A DNA stretch of 64,000 bases from Proteles cristata cristata. Taxonomy: Eukaryota; Chordata; Mammalia; Carnivora; Hyaenidae. The stretch lies in contig JAESUZ010001721.1 in assembly GCA_017311185.1 (NCBI GenBank), forward strand, positions 62,001 to 126,000, given 5' to 3'. The position numbers were made by a program, and so were the translations under genes. Shown piece by piece: positions 22,819 to 35,054 of this stretch. The notes under the pieces are model-generated. The model did not search any database and was not told the DNA's origin. It saw only the letters and a list, made by a program, of their open reading frames with translations. How positions within the stretch are numbered: position 1 is the stretch's first letter; the number at the start of each line of letters is the position of its first letter.

Positions 22819-23386
22819 GCAACCTAGTTAAATATTGAGAAACTAAAAGAACAAAGCTTAAGTATAAAGGGATGTGCTTGGTTTAATCCCCAATTTGGAA
22901 TTTGTCTCCTTTTGACATAGTAAGTTAAACAGACTATAACCAATATATTTTTTTTATTTTGGCTTTTGAAATTACCATTTTACTGGTAATATTTATTTTT
23001 GGCTATTCTGAATGTAGCAGAGCTTAATCCTCTGAAGATAGAGGTTACTTTTACAGTTAAAATTCACTCTAATTTTGCTGGGGATGGTAATTTAGCAAAA
23101 CATGTACAGCCATTAGTTCTAAAAGAGAAATATACATTTAAATTAGCTAAACTTGTTTCTTTGTATAACAAATGCAGTTCTTATAAGGCAAGACCCAAAA
23201 ACACAAGAGTATTTTGAGTAATAGAAAAATCAACAGAAAAAGTACATGTTCTTCCACATGCCAATATTAAAGAACAGAAACTTGTGATTTTTAAAAATCT
23301 CTAAGTACTTATTTATTCCTAGGTTTAAATACAACTCATTGTGTTAGAGGCCATATAATATTCTTTACAGCCTTGAAAATGATTTT
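22819..23386. other. Unassigned spacer
   Basis: AT-rich. The 72-codon frame at 22999-23217 has no recognisable domain and is treated as chance. Confidence 0.5.
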
Positions 23387-23608
23387 GGGGGCACCTGAGT
23401 GGCTCAGTCAGTAGGTTAAATGTCCGACTTTGGCTCAGGTCATGATCTTCATGGTTCATGAGTTCAAGCCCTGCATTGGGCTCTGTGCTGACAGCTCAGA
23501 GCCTGGAGCCTGCTTCAGATTCCGTGTCTCCCTTTCTCTCTGCCCCTCTCCTACTCACACTCTGTCTGTCTTTCTCAAAAATAAGTAAGTATTAAAAAAT
23601 TTTAAAAA
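23387..23608 (+). mobile_element. Felid SINE, 12-bp TSD
   Basis: Complete copy, head GGGGGCACCTGAGTGGCTCA, tail AAAAATAAGTAAGTATTAAA. Flanks GAAAATGATTTT (23375-23386) and GAAAATGACCTT (23609-23620) are an imperfect duplication. Confidence 0.93.
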
Positions 23609-23639
23609 GAAAATGACCTTTAATACAAGTCCAACTCAT

Positions 23640-23722
23640 CATATTATTGAGGAAACTGAGGATTAGAGAAGTTTAAATGACTTGTCCAAGGTCACATGAC
23701 TGGTTACTGTCAGAAGCTACAC
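23640..23722 (-). repeat. MIR SINE core fragment
   Basis: GAGGAAACTGAGGATTAGAG followed by TGACTTGTCCAAGGTCACAT is the reverse complement of the MIR core. Confidence 0.75.
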
Positions 23723-24750
23723 CTGAAAAATTTTAGGTGGCTGAAATTCTTTTCAATAATAAACTTGGAATATCACATTAAGAATTACACTCTCACTTTC
23801 TTTTTCTGTGTACTGTTAAAAAATGTTTTCACTCTATCTTATAAATAGAAGTAAGATTCCAGGTTTTATGTAGTAGAATGTTTTGGGGAAAGGAATACAA
23901 AAGAGAAGCTGTTTTTAACCATGTTGCTCTCAATAAAGGAAAACAATTTTTTCTTAGCTCCTTTCTCTTAAGTAAAAATTATTATTTTATCACATTTTTC
24001 TTCTTTTCCAAAGAAAAACTGGCATGAAAAATCAAATGGCATCCTCTAGTATTGTGGAAGCAGAATTTTATTTCAAATTAAGTGATTACTTTTTCTGTAG
24101 CTTTTCGTTGCTAAGTTTTACTTTTCATTACCACTCTTTATTATTATTTTTTGAGGTTGGGGTAGTGCATCCATATCCTAGAGCTAAAGTTATAAAATAA
24201 ATTTAAATAGACATTTTAAGAAATTATTTGAAAAATCCAAATCAAAATGTGTTACTCTGTTATAAGTAGCTAATCAAGGCTGTCACACATGTCTTTTTGC
24301 TTTTACCCTGAATCAATTAGAAAATAATACTTCTTTTTCATTTCACTTACATACTTACTGAGTTTGCAATTGATCAAAAATGTTACTGAACACCCTGGTT
24401 TATATTAATGTGATTTTAAAAAGTTTTTATCCCCTTCTAATGGTAAGGAAGGCAGATCTTTCTCAGTAGGAACTCTCCATCCATTTGTTGAATTTCCAGG
24501 CTTTTTTGGGCAGAAGTAGCATAATTGATGATGGATGAACAAAGAATCCTGAAGAACTGGAAAACTAGAGAACTTGGTTTGGAAAAGATACCAGTTTGCA
24601 GGTGGAAGAGAAAGGGCTAGATTTGTAGCCCATTTGTATTCTTCTCATTCCCTCCTTGTGTCTTTTTACCATTTTCATGGTCCTGGACTCCCTTGTGCGC
24701 TTTTCATGCCAGTCCTTAGGGCTCTGTGGGGAGTTGCTCTCAGGCTGATG
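23723..24750. other. Unassigned sequence
   Basis: AT-rich. 24574-24750 is less AT-rich and carries an 84-codon frame with no recognisable domain that runs into the next SINE. I see no gene. Confidence 0.45.
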
Positions 24751-24763
24751 AAAATTATTTTGT

Positions 24764-24994
24764 GTTTTTTTTTTAAGTTTTTTTTTAATGTTTTATTTAT
24801 TTCTAGGAGAGAGAGAGAGACAGAGTGAGCAGGGGAGGGTCAGAGAGAGAGGGAGTCGCAGACTGAAACAGGCTCCAGGCTCTGAGCTGGCAGTCAGCAC
24901 AGAGCCCGACGCGGGGCTCGAACCCACGAACCGCGAGATCATGACCTAAGCGAAAGTCGGACACTCAACCGACTAAGCCACCCAGGCGCCCCAA
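24764..24994 (-). mobile_element. Young felid SINE, perfect 13-bp TSD
   Basis: Well preserved CpG-rich copy: on its own strand GGCGCCTGGGTGGCTTAGTC, GGGTTCGAGCCCCGCGTCGG and CTGACTGCCAGCTCAGAGCC, tail AATAAATAAAACATT. Direct repeats AAAATTATTTTGT at 24751-24763 and 24995-25007 are identical, which suggests recent insertion. Confidence 0.96.
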
Positions 24995-25007
24995 AAAATT
25001 ATTTTGT

Positions 25008-25661
25008 TTTTATGTGGAGGACAGGAGTGCCTAGGAATTGACATCCTCCCCTGCTTAGCCCTTAACTAGTGATGACACAATCTATAAGTAGTCCAGCTTT
25101 CTCACCCCAGATTAGCACTGCCTGCAGAGTTCTCTGTGGGGTTGAGCCAAAGAGATCCCTCATGGAACTTTGCTTCAGATTGCACCCTTCCTTGGCCTCT
25201 GCCCCTTCCCAGAGCAGTTTCCACATTTCCATATTGAGGGTTTTAAAAAAGCAGTGAAGAAATATAACTTAGATTTAGTAATTATCCAGAGGCTAGAATC
25301 TTATAACTGCAGTGTCAAATGTGATTGTTATGAGTGTTTTTTGAAAAGAGTACATAGAAAGCAATGACATTGTTATCTACTAATAGAACCCAAAAGAAGA
25401 TATGCACAAATTAAAGGGTTTAGTAATTAGAGTAATTAGAAGATATGCACAAATTAAAGGGTTTAGTAATTAATCAAAATTTGTTGATTTGTTTGTATAC
25501 AAAATCAATTGTAGAGTAATAAATTGTTTAAAAAAATGAAATGAATGAAAACTGGAACATTTAAAATGAATCAAATAACTAGGTGGACACAAGGAAATTA
25601 TAAAATTTTGCTGAAGGACATTAAAAACACCTAAATAGAAACATACCATATTCATGTGTTC
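25008..25661. other. Unassigned sequence with a 43-bp tandem duplication
   Basis: 25040-25230 is GC-richer and may be part of an unidentified old repeat. The duplication at 25395-25472 is listed separately. No gene recognised. Confidence 0.45.
25395..25472. repeat. 43-bp tandem duplication, about 1.8 copies
   Basis: A 35-nt string beginning AGAAGATATGCACAAATTAA occurs at 25395-25429 and again, identically, at 25438-25472. Identity implies a recent local duplication or replication slippage product. Confidence 0.95.
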
Positions 25662-25675
25662 AAAGTTTGAGTATG

Positions 25676-25869
25676 GGGGCACCTGCGTGGCTCAATTGGT
25701 TGAACGTCCGACTTTGGCTCAGGTCTCGCTGTCCCGGTTCCTGAGTTCGAGCCCACATCGGGCTCACTGCTGTCAGCCTGTCAGCGCAGAGCCCGCTTCA
25801 GATCCTCTGTCCCCATATCTCTGCCCCTTCCTCACTTGTGCTCTCCCAAATATAAATAAAGATTAAAAA
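25676..25869 (+). mobile_element. Felid SINE, 14/15-bp TSD
   Basis: Head GGGGGCACCTGCGTGGCTCA, GAGTTCGAGCCCACATCGGG, tail AATATAAATAAAGATT. Flanks AAAGTTTGAGTATG (25662-25675) and AAAGTTTTCAGTATG (25870-25884). Confidence 0.93.
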
Positions 25870-25884
25870 AAAGTTTTCAGTATG

Positions 25885-28800
25885 AAAAATGTGAAATTTT
25901 TTCTATACAGTTCTGATATTCAATATAATTCTGATGAAAATACTGTTTTGTCAAGACAATACAGAAAAAAACATAAGGATTATATATAATTATTTTATTA
26001 AGTTAAAAATCCTATTGTATAGTAGGATAAATATGTGTATGTAAAAAAATAGTTTCTTACCCAATTCATTTATACCCTAATTATTTACACAATGAAAATG
26101 AGCAAAAACGTTTTCTTTGGGAAGTAGGGAATTAAATTTGTGACTGCCTTATATTTGGGTATATACTGGGAAAAATAAGTTTTGGTTTTTCTAAAGAGCA
26201 GTATGGTTCAAACGTACCTTTTCTGTCTTGGTATTTTGGGGTTGAATGCTTTACTTAATACTTTAGCTAGAATATGGGTTGCACTTCCCTCCTCCTGACT
26301 TGATTTTCTCTGTCCTTCCCAGAGCGCTGTTTTCTCTCTGCCAAGCCCTCCTCCCCACTGCCAGACCTACTCAGTGATGAGGAGCTAGTGCCTGGCTCTT
26401 CTGTCGTGGGTGGGGTCTCTCCCATGGGACTGTCCCAGACCTTTTCCTTCTGCCAACTCTTTTGGTGCATCATCCATTTTTAGCTTCTTTTCTAATTCTT
26501 CACTGCTCCTCTCCACTCCTTAAAGGCCTTTTTCCTCTGTTATTTTATTTTTACCTTTGGGTTACATAATGAATCTCATTCTCTGTCCTTTGCATCTAAA
26601 ACTGGATATCAGACTCTTACGTGAGTTGTAGTAGGCTGGGGGACTTGGCTTCCCTCCCTGCCTTAGGTTGTCCCTCAAGCAAATCTGAAATGTATAGATA
26701 TTCCAACAAAGGATTCACTCAATCCTTTGTCACTTTAGTGTCTTTCACAATTTTATTTTGGAATTGTTCCTTCTTAAAGTTGCTTAAGTAGGATATTTGT
26801 ATGGTTTTTTGGCTTTCTTTTATTATTTTCCTACTTCCTCTAATCCATTTTTGCTATTAATTCTGGTGCTCTTCTCCCATTATACTGTAAACTTCTTAAG
26901 ATAAGGACTTTTTTTTCCTTTTAACTTTATCTCTTAATTTCTCTATCTTTACTAAAAGCCCAAGTTGAGTATGAATAGTATTATAAGCACTAAGTGAGAA
27001 GTAACTGCTTTGAGAAAGTCAATACCATTAATTTCAAAATATTTTCAATGCAGAAGAAATTCCATTTTGATGGAGACATTCTAAGCCTCAAAGAGTACAT
27101 TTTCATTTTTTCTTTGAAGAGTTACACTAGAAATTCATGAAATGTGTAGTAATAATCATAGATATTATTATTGAGTTATTCTAATTTTCTAGGTGCACAC
27201 ATGCTTTTCTCAAGATAATGAGGAAAGATTTATTCCACATAAGACAAAACTGAAGCGCAGAAGAGCTAGGTTGACCAAAGCTGGATAGTAAGGGGTAATT
27301 GTGAACTGAATCCAGACATATTTGATATTAACTTACTCCCTTAAATAAACAAACAAAAAAAAAGTTTGTGACAGTTTGTTATACCAGAATGTGGGAAATC
27401 GTTCATCTTCTGTACTCTATTTCTCTACTCATAAGTCTTTTCTGTGATTTCTCATTCCATGTAGCAAAGTCAGCATCTCCTCCTATAATAAATACCTGCC
27501 CAAATAATTTTCCCTTAATGTGTAAAGATCCAAGTATAGTCTTAAGCATAATAGATGCTCATTAAATGATAATTCTTATTTTTATTAATTCCTCGGACTA
27601 CTGATTGTTTATTTTAAGTGTTCCTAATTATGCTGTAGGTTTTGGGATGTAGTGGATGACATGGTGACTGAAATATTAAATATGATGACTTTCTAAGTTT
27701 TTTTAAAAAATGTGTGATCAGTTGTGTTAGCACAGATTTCATTCCCAAAGTTCTACCCATGGCAGGGAAAAAAAGTCTTTCAGATTTTTGTTTTTGGTTG
27801 CATTGTCATGAACTATTTCACAAACTATACAAGTGTGAAGTCTTCTATAAAACCTAGGTTTTCCCTTCATCTGTATTTTCTTGACATGGTTTCTGTAAAG
27901 ATAATTTCACTTATTTTCTCAAAATAATATTTTTATTATTTTTCAAAATAATTATTTCTCAAAATAGTGCATTTTTCTATCTTGTTTCATTTGTCAGTGT
28001 TCTACTTCCTTATGTTGTATTTGCATTTTATCCATTTTCTTTTACTTCATTGATAAATTAGACTACAGTAAAGTCTAGAATTGTATTCACCAAAAGGCAC
28101 CATGTAGGAGATGAAAACAAGCGAAAACTTTGGAGAAGGTGATGGTAACACATATAATTGAGAACAATTAGCAATGGTTTTTCAGAGGCCATTTTGAACT
28201 TCAATATATGAGATTGTTTATTGCTATATATTTGATAACCTTGATGATAAAATGTGTTACAGCAATTATAGAAAATACATTTGTAATTAAGCAAGGGACA
28301 CATTTGAAAATACAGAATGAAAGTGACCAATGGTAAAGCTTTCACCAAAGATAGACTTTTAAATAAGAAACATAAAGATAGACAAAACTGCCTCTAAAGA
28401 ATTAACTGCAAGACATGGATAGTAGGGTTGCTTGTTGTTGTTTTTGTCATTATTTATCCTGGCATGGCATCATTGTGAAAATACTTGGTGAAAATTTAAT
28501 CTTCATTCCATTGTAAGTCATTAATAAGTCACTAAGATATGCCTTGGTGACAGTTTTTCTAGGGATCATTATCTCAGAAACCAAAGTGCTCCTTTCAGAT
28601 GTGGTTTAAATCTTTTTTTTAAAATTTCTGATTTAGAACTAAATATCAAAAGAGAAAAGCAGTCATCTGAGAAGAAACACCCTGGCCAAAGATTTTTTTT
28701 CCAGGAATTCCTATTATCTGTATGTTGGATATTCTTTGCCTACTTGATGTTTTATTTATTTATTTGAATCATTTTAAACTCTTCATCTTCCATATTTTTA

Positions 28801-28971
28801 AACTCTCTTTTAAATCTGTCTTTCCTAAGACATAATCCATGATTTTTATATTCTTCCATTCTTTCTAAAACTAAAGGCAGTTAAATTTTCATTTCTAAAA
28901 TAACTTTTTTAAAAAATCCGACTTGTTTCCTGAGCTCCATTAACTTATTCTTTGAGTAGTTCTATTTCTAG
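25885..28971. other. Unassigned AT-rich sequence with a few weak relics
   Basis: 26280-26480 is pyrimidine-rich and GC-richer on the plus strand. A weak L2-like end lies near 26880-26920 (ACTGTAAACTTCTTAAGATA), and a weak MIR near 27180-27330 (GAGGAAAGATTTATTCCACA ... GAAGCGCAGAAGAGCTAGGT). Nothing here supports a gene; the longest frames are under 100 codons without domains. Confidence 0.4.
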
Positions 28972-28986
28972 TGTATGTTAGTTTTT

Positions 28987-29207
28987 TTAAAATTTATTTT
29001 TAGTTATTTCTAGGAGAGAGAGAGAGAGAGAGACATCATGAGTAGGGGAGGGTCAGAGATAGAGGGAGACACAGACTCCGAAATAGGCTCCAGGCTCTGA
29101 GCTGGCAGTTAGCACAGAGCCCAACGTGGGGCTCGAACCCATGAACCGCGAGATCATGACCCAAGGGAAAGTTGGACGCTCAACCGACTAAGCCACCCAG
29201 GCACCCC
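28987..29207 (-). mobile_element. Young felid SINE, perfect 15-bp TSD
   Basis: Same subgroup as 24764 and 53934. Direct repeats TGTATGTTAGTTTTT at 28972-28986 and 29208-29222 are identical. Confidence 0.96.
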
Positions 29208-29222
29208 TGTATGTTAGTTTTT

Positions 29223-31019
29223 CGTGGCTTGAGTTACTTTAGTAATAGATTATAGTTTATTTTAATATAAAACATTACTGATTTAATTTATTCTGTAAGT
29301 ATCTATCTGGCATTTTAGAGGTGTTATTCTATACCTTTTTCTACTTTTCTTTGTATAAGATTTGACCTCAGTAGTTTTCTTTTGCTTATTTTAATGTGAA
29401 ATGCATCTTCCTTTACTTTTTGAAGAAGTTGTGGTTCAAAATAGCTTTTCTAAGCTCATAACTCCCTCCTCTGTGTTTTTCTTGTTGTGTTAAAATTAGA
29501 ATGTTGACTCATGAGATCTGGACTTTTTTTGTCTACTTCTGCTTTTTTCCAGTCCTTCTTTTTCCTTCATCTCTGTTGCACCTATCCTACCCCACTGGGA
29601 GTTGCTGTCTCCTTGGTGTGAAGTCATATGCTAGCAGGAGGTCTTGTCAGGTCAGCTTAGCAAGTCTCGGGCTAAACTGTATCTGCCACCTCATGTGGAC
29701 ACTGGAGTTTCCCTGCTATTGGAACGGGCCAAACCCCTCCCAGCGTCAGCTGCTTTTCTCCCATTAGCTGGCCTAACATGCTTTCCAAAGAATATCTTCG
29801 CCTGTTTAAGGGTTTTTTCTGTTGTTGGATTTACAGATGTCCTATTTCTTCCCTCTGCTTCGTCCCATATGGATGTTGATGTCATGCAGTTCTTATGACT
29901 GTTCGTGTCACTCAGATCTCTCTTTTTTATTTTGACATTAATGGATATTATGGATTTCATTGTAAATCTTGGTTATGAGTTTGGGTTTTTGGCTGTCTCA
30001 TCGTTATACCTATTTTTATGTTGAGATTTGGGGAGATTCATGAACTGTGATGCCATTGCCATTAGTTCGCCAGAATCTCCTTGATTTACTTTTGAACTAC
30101 ATTGTTTAGTTGCCATTTGTTTATCTTTTCTCTACTTTATAGACTTTGAGTGACTTATGATATATTTATTGGCCTCTCTTTAATGCCCCTGCACTTAGGA
30201 AGTATTGTTTGTTGGAGCTGGTTTTGTTAGGTCAGTTTGAAAGACTCCTCAAGACAATATTCTGATAGAAGAATTGCAACTGTATTTTAATCACGTGTTC
30301 TTAAAATATACTTTTTCCATAGCTATAGAATTATTGTCTTAATCTACAGGTTCAAAATCTACTAATGCACTCTGAATATGCCTTTTTAAAAGTAAACCCT
30401 AGGCAATTTTGGTAGATCCTATTTTGTTTTTAATTTTCTAAGCAAGATAAAAAAGAAAAGATTTAAAAAGAGTACAAATATTGTTTTAGAAAATGAGAAT
30501 CTTAGACTATGGGAAAAATTAGAATTGTATCTATTATATAAGAAATCTGGGAGAATTAGTATCATATTGAAATAAATTGTAATTTAAGACATATACATTT
30601 TTTAAGTGCACAATTTCCTGTACTCACCATGCCTTCCATAGAGAAAATTATATACTACTATCCATACTTTAATATGTCTCCATTTTTCATGTTTCACTCT
30701 AAGATGATAATTTTCTTCACAGTTTCCCTTTAGAAAATCTTTGTTAGTAGTAAACTGCTTAACTGCAGAAATTTAAATATTATTTACATTTTTGTTGTGT
30801 ATTATACAGGTGCACTTTTGTGGAGAGGCATATTTATAGTTTTGGAGGATGGTTCTCAATAGAATTCTACCATTATTTTCTCTATTTCTTGAGAGCAATA
30901 ACCATACCTTTCTTAGTTCAACAATAGGTAGGTCTGACTGCATCAAACACTGGACATAATATTATTGAGGGATTTACCAATGACAAAAACATAAAGTATC
31001 TCTACCCTGAAGGAATATA
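29223..31019. other. Unassigned sequence
   Basis: 29540-29900 is less AT-rich and open on both strands for 84-89 codons (29501-29767, 29644-29898, 29691-29960 minus), but no frame shows a domain. A weak L2 3' relic may lie at 30885-30965 (TTCTTGAGAGCAATAACCAT). Confidence 0.4.
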
Positions 31020-31424
31020 CATTCAACAAACAAAAAATGAAGTAAATATATTACTCAGGCTGTGGTAAGTGCTATGAAAGAAGTGAATAGGATGATGTAA
31101 GAGAGTGTACCTGAGTGGGAGAAAGAACCCCTGAAGAGAGGACAAATGAGCTGAGATTTCGAGATGAAAATGAGCCAATTTTTCAGTAAGCTGGGAAAAG
31201 GACACCAGGGGGATTTGGCAGCAGGTGCACCTGGCCAAAAAATGCTTAAATGTGCAAAGAACAGAAAGAAGAATGAGAAGCATGACTCCAGCTTAGGGCA
31301 AGAAGCCTAATCAGATGTAACTGGAGAGAGAGGCAAGAGCTAGATCATGCACAGTGCTAAAGGCATTCCAAGAAATTTTAATTCTGAAAGTGATAGGAAG
31401 CCATTAGAGAGGTAGAATTGAACA
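31020..31424 (+). repeat. Ancient mammalian interspersed repeat, family not named
   Basis: Contains GTGCTATGAAAGAAGTGAAT, GAGCTGAGATTTCGAGATGA, AGAGCTAGATCATGCACAGT and GATAGGAAGCCATTAGAGAG in the order seen in a widespread old mammalian repeat. Divergence is high. Confidence 0.55.
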
Positions 31425-31640
31425 CTGGTTGAGAATATAGTTCAGATCTCAGCTTTTCCAAGTATGAATTCTGTGACCTTGGGTTACTTATTTTTGCTTT
31501 TTTGTTTTCCTCATTTTTAAAATGGAGATCATAATAATTTCTGTTCTTGTCTTCATTGAGAAGATTGACTTTAAAAATTCATATAAAATATTTTCAGGTT
31601 TGCCTGGCATGAAATAAGACATCAATAACTGAAAGCTATC
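31425..31640 (+). repeat. MIR SINE, nearly complete
   Basis: Shows the full MIR order: GATCTCAGCTTTTCCAAGTA, TGTGACCTTGGGTTACTTAT, TTCCTCATTTTTAAAATGGA, then CAGGTTTGCCTGGCATGAAA. One of the best-preserved ancient repeats in the window. Confidence 0.85.
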
Positions 31641-31814
31641 CCTGTAGTCAGAGGGTGCTAAATAAGAAATTGATATTCAAAGTAAAGGTAACTCTGGCTA
31701 CTTTACTGAGAATAGACTGAATGAGTAGAAAGCTAGTGTGGGAGAAGGGAAGCTTGTTAAATGTGTGCTGCGGTATTTCAAGATGGTGGCTGAAAAGATA
31801 GAGCAAAAGGAATT
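31641..31814. other. Unassigned spacer
   Basis: Short spacer without recognised features. Confidence 0.5.
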
Positions 31815-31828
31815 AAGAGGTCTATTTT

Positions 31829-32039
31829 TTTTAATGATTATTTATTTTTGAGAGAGAGAGTAAGAGACAGAGCATGAGTAGGGGAGAGGCGGAGAGATAG
31901 GGAAATACCTAATCCAAAGCAGGCTCCAGGTTCTACACTGTCAGCACAGAGACTGACACGAGACTCAAACTCATGAACTGCAAGATCATGACCTGAGACA
32001 AAGTCGAACTCTTAACCAACTGAGCTACCCAGGCACCTC
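31829..32039 (-). mobile_element. Felid SINE, 14-bp TSD
   Basis: Minus-strand copy. Direct repeats AAGAGGTCTATTTT (31815-31828) and AAGGGGTCTATTTT (32040-32053) with one mismatch. Confidence 0.94.
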
Positions 32040-32192
32040 AAGGGGTCTATTTTGAACTTAATAAGGGTGAGAAGCATTGGGGGAGTTATTTCCTGTGAAG
32101 ACATCAATAAGCCATTAGACATGTCTGAAACTCAGGAAAGACATGTGGCTGAAGGTAATACATTTGGAAGCCAGTTAAAGCAGTGGAATTGG

Positions 32193-32412
32193 GGGGCGCC
32201 TGGGTGGCTTAGTCGGTTAAGCGTCCGACTTTCACTTAGGTCATGATCTCGCGGTTCGTGGGTTCGAGCCCCGCGTCGGGCTCTGTGCTGACTGCCAGCT
32301 CAGAGCCTGGAGCCTGTTTCAGTCTGTAACTCCCTCTCTCTCTGACCCTGCCCTGCTCATGCTGTCTCTCTCTCCTAGAAATAAATAAAACATTAAAAAA
32401 TTAAAAAAAAAA
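32193..32412 (+). mobile_element. Young felid SINE with intact Pol III promoter boxes
   Basis: Complete CpG-rich copy. A box TGGCTTAGTCGG at 32205-32216 and B box GGTTCGAGCC at 32261-32270 are both intact. Tail ends in an A run of 13. Perfect 16-bp direct repeats AAAGCAGTGGAATTGG at 32177-32192 and 32413-32428. One of the youngest insertions in the window. Confidence 0.97.
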
Positions 32413-32509
32413 AAAGCAGTGGAATTGGATATATTTACCTACAGACAGTTTAGACAGGAAAGGGGCCTTCGACCTATGGTATAGGATCTATAATTATTTT
32501 TTGTTGTTT

Positions 32510-33110
32510 TTGCTAGTAAAACTTGTCAAGACACAGTTGTTAACTTATTTGAGGAGGCAACAGGTTGGGATTTATATTGGGCCAAAACTTATGCATCTTC
32601 ACAGATTTCATCCAGCACCTCTGTTTTTCTCTTATGGACTTCACCTCATCCACACTGGGTCAAGACTCCACTATTAGACCTGAGGTCATGTCTCCTTCCT
32701 AAGAGTCCTGTTAAAGGCTAGGTAGGACAACCACATGTGGGGAGGAGTTATAGTTTTTCATGGAGTGATCATTGGCCAATTGGAGCCGAGAGATAAAAAG
32801 GAGTTCTGTGGGTAAATTACTTCCTTTTATCTCTCCAGTGGACCATTGCAGTTTTTTCTGAATGCCTCTTTAAAAAGTCCCCAGTATCTGGCAAACAGAA
32901 ATGTCCTGTGACTTGCTGTTTGTGCTTATGGCTTCTGACGAGATGATAACCAGTACTGGAAATCTTCGCAACAAAGTACTTCACATATTTTCTTAACTTG
33001 CTTCCCTTTTTCCTCATTCTCACTAGTCTGGGGTGAAATGTAATCAATAAAATATTGCTTTTAAGCTTGCCTCACACTCTGATTTCTGTAGGACTTAAAT
33101 TAAAACAGAA
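32510..33110 (+). mobile_element. Possible solo LTR (unidentified)
   Basis: A CCAAT-like element (GGCCAATTGGAG near 32774) is followed by AGATAAAAAGGAG near 32790, and an AATAAAATATTGC polyadenylation-like signal lies near 33048. This is the promoter-to-poly(A) order of an LTR. I could not fix the TG/CA ends or a target duplication, and no family was recognised. Confidence 0.3.
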
Positions 33111-35054
33111 TCCCTGAGAAATGAAGATGATGCCAACACCTAAAGATGTATGTATGTGATGGTGATTACATCTCTATGCCCTTGTAGTTTGGATGATTAG
33201 CTTTTCATCTCTTTGGTCATTATTCTAATATTGTTTTCCATATTTTCCTTCACATTTGATTTTGTTATAGTTTCTCATGGATATATTATAGATAGTGGTA
33301 TTTTCTTTATTGGGAGGCAAAAAAAAATGTGAAAATGATACTTTACTTTTTAAAAGTGATATTAGCAGCCATTGATTTTTCAGTGCCTAGTTCTAGTAAT
33401 TCAGTGGGTGTTGCAAAATGATAACATTCTGTCTTTCCTCATTTATTTGCAGGAATATTCTATAAAGCAAAATTTACCTTATCACCATTTGCTTACCCAT
33501 TGGTCACAGATTACACATGAAAAGGTGGAAAGTGTTTGTCTACCTTTATTTATTAGTTCTCAAAATAAATAGTTCCCCTAACATAATCTGGAGTTGACCA
33601 ATTAGATGTTTATTTTTTGAGTTATTGTGAAATCAAGGATCTAAGCATATTTGATGTGTTTTGTTATTCTACCATTAGTATCCATAGTAATATTCAAGCC
33701 CCATATTTTTAGCCACTGAAAATTCCTTTCAGTTGGCTCTTCTGTTTTTTTGACATGCCCCTAACTTAGTCATACATTTGTACATTTTTCTGGTTAGGTT
33801 TTTATTTTTTTTTTTTAGAATTCATGGGAGTCTGCTTTTAACCTTTCCATGAACATCTTTTATTGATCTGCTATGGTATTCTGAAAATCCGTCTCAGTTT
33901 TAGCTGTTCTCAGATGGCTTTATTGAACTACCAATAAAAAAAAGTATTGTTTATTTTGGAGTTTTCAGGCTTATAAAACAAGCCAACAAACCTCTTCTTT
34001 CTATTCTAGCATGCTTTACTGGGGCCTGTGGTTGCCAGAGAGTTTGGGTTTCTCCATGGGGAGAAAGAAAAGGTCTGGGGTAAGGGAAAAACTTGGCTGA
34101 TAGTTAAAAGTTACATTTTCCACTTAAAATATTTCACATATTTTTCATGTTGCTGTTCTATATTATATGTAATTCAGATATCAACCTTGCAAAAAGTATC
34201 AGAGATTGTATTTGACAATGAGTAACTGAAACCTAAAATAAGCAGTGGATTAAACAAATTTATTTTCTCAAATGAAAACTGAAGTAGGTAGTCCATGGTT
34301 GATTATACCCTTTACTGGGCTTTTTCTAGTTTTCTTTTCAGCCATTCTTAGCAAATAGCTTCACTCTATGCTTTTCTCTCCATGATGACAAGATATCTTC
34401 CCCAATTCTTGCATCATGTCTATGATCCAGGCAAGAAAAAGGCGTAGGGAAAATGGTGAAAGCAAAGGGTCACACCAGCTCGATCTGTTCTCTCCGAAAG
34501 AACCTTCATCGCAAATCAACCCTATGATTTCACTGACTACTGTTGAGTCACTTATTTCTTATTGGTGACTCAGCTAAAAGGCTGATAAAGTGGGTTTGTT
34601 CATTTGGTTTCTCTTTAGCTGGGGATATCCCACTATACCAAACATAAAGGGGTTTTATCAATAAGGATGAAGGGATTATTTTATTTTTAGGACCCAGGCT
34701 AAAAATCTGCATCTTATTTAATATATGAGAAAAATGTATCAAAGGGAATTAAAGTAACTTTGCAGAGGTTCACAAATCTGGGGAAACAGTAAAGCTGAAA
34801 ATTAGTCTACTGGCTTCAATGTTGGTTCTCATTTCTACATCAGTATGAATAGTCAGGGTTTAATTATGATGACCTTTTTTCCTTCCTCTTTGCAGTTTTC
34901 ACATGTGCCTGGAACCCTATTGCTTTAAGTTTACTCTTCTTATTCAAGTTTTATTTTAAAAGATTACATTTTTAGTACTTAAAGTTTTAAAGTGATTTTG
35001 CATATTCTGCTCTGTTTCTTGTGTTAGCTTGTACATTGGGAAGGTTGAAAGATG
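33111..35054. other. Unassigned AT-rich sequence
   Basis: No gene. 34220-34540 loosely resembles an old mammalian repeat (AAACAAATTTATTTTCTCAA ... GGCAAGAAAAAGGCGTAGGG), too diverged to name. Confidence 0.4.

Noticed and set aside
29501..29960. Overlapping 84-89 codon frames on both strands
   Set aside because: No domain or homology recognised; openness on both strands at once points to local base composition.
32193..32290. Apparent tRNA-like sequence with A and B boxes
   Set aside because: It is the head of a SINE, not a tRNA gene: the acceptor stem does not pair, the SINE body and A tail follow, and a target duplication flanks it. The same applies to the other SINE heads.
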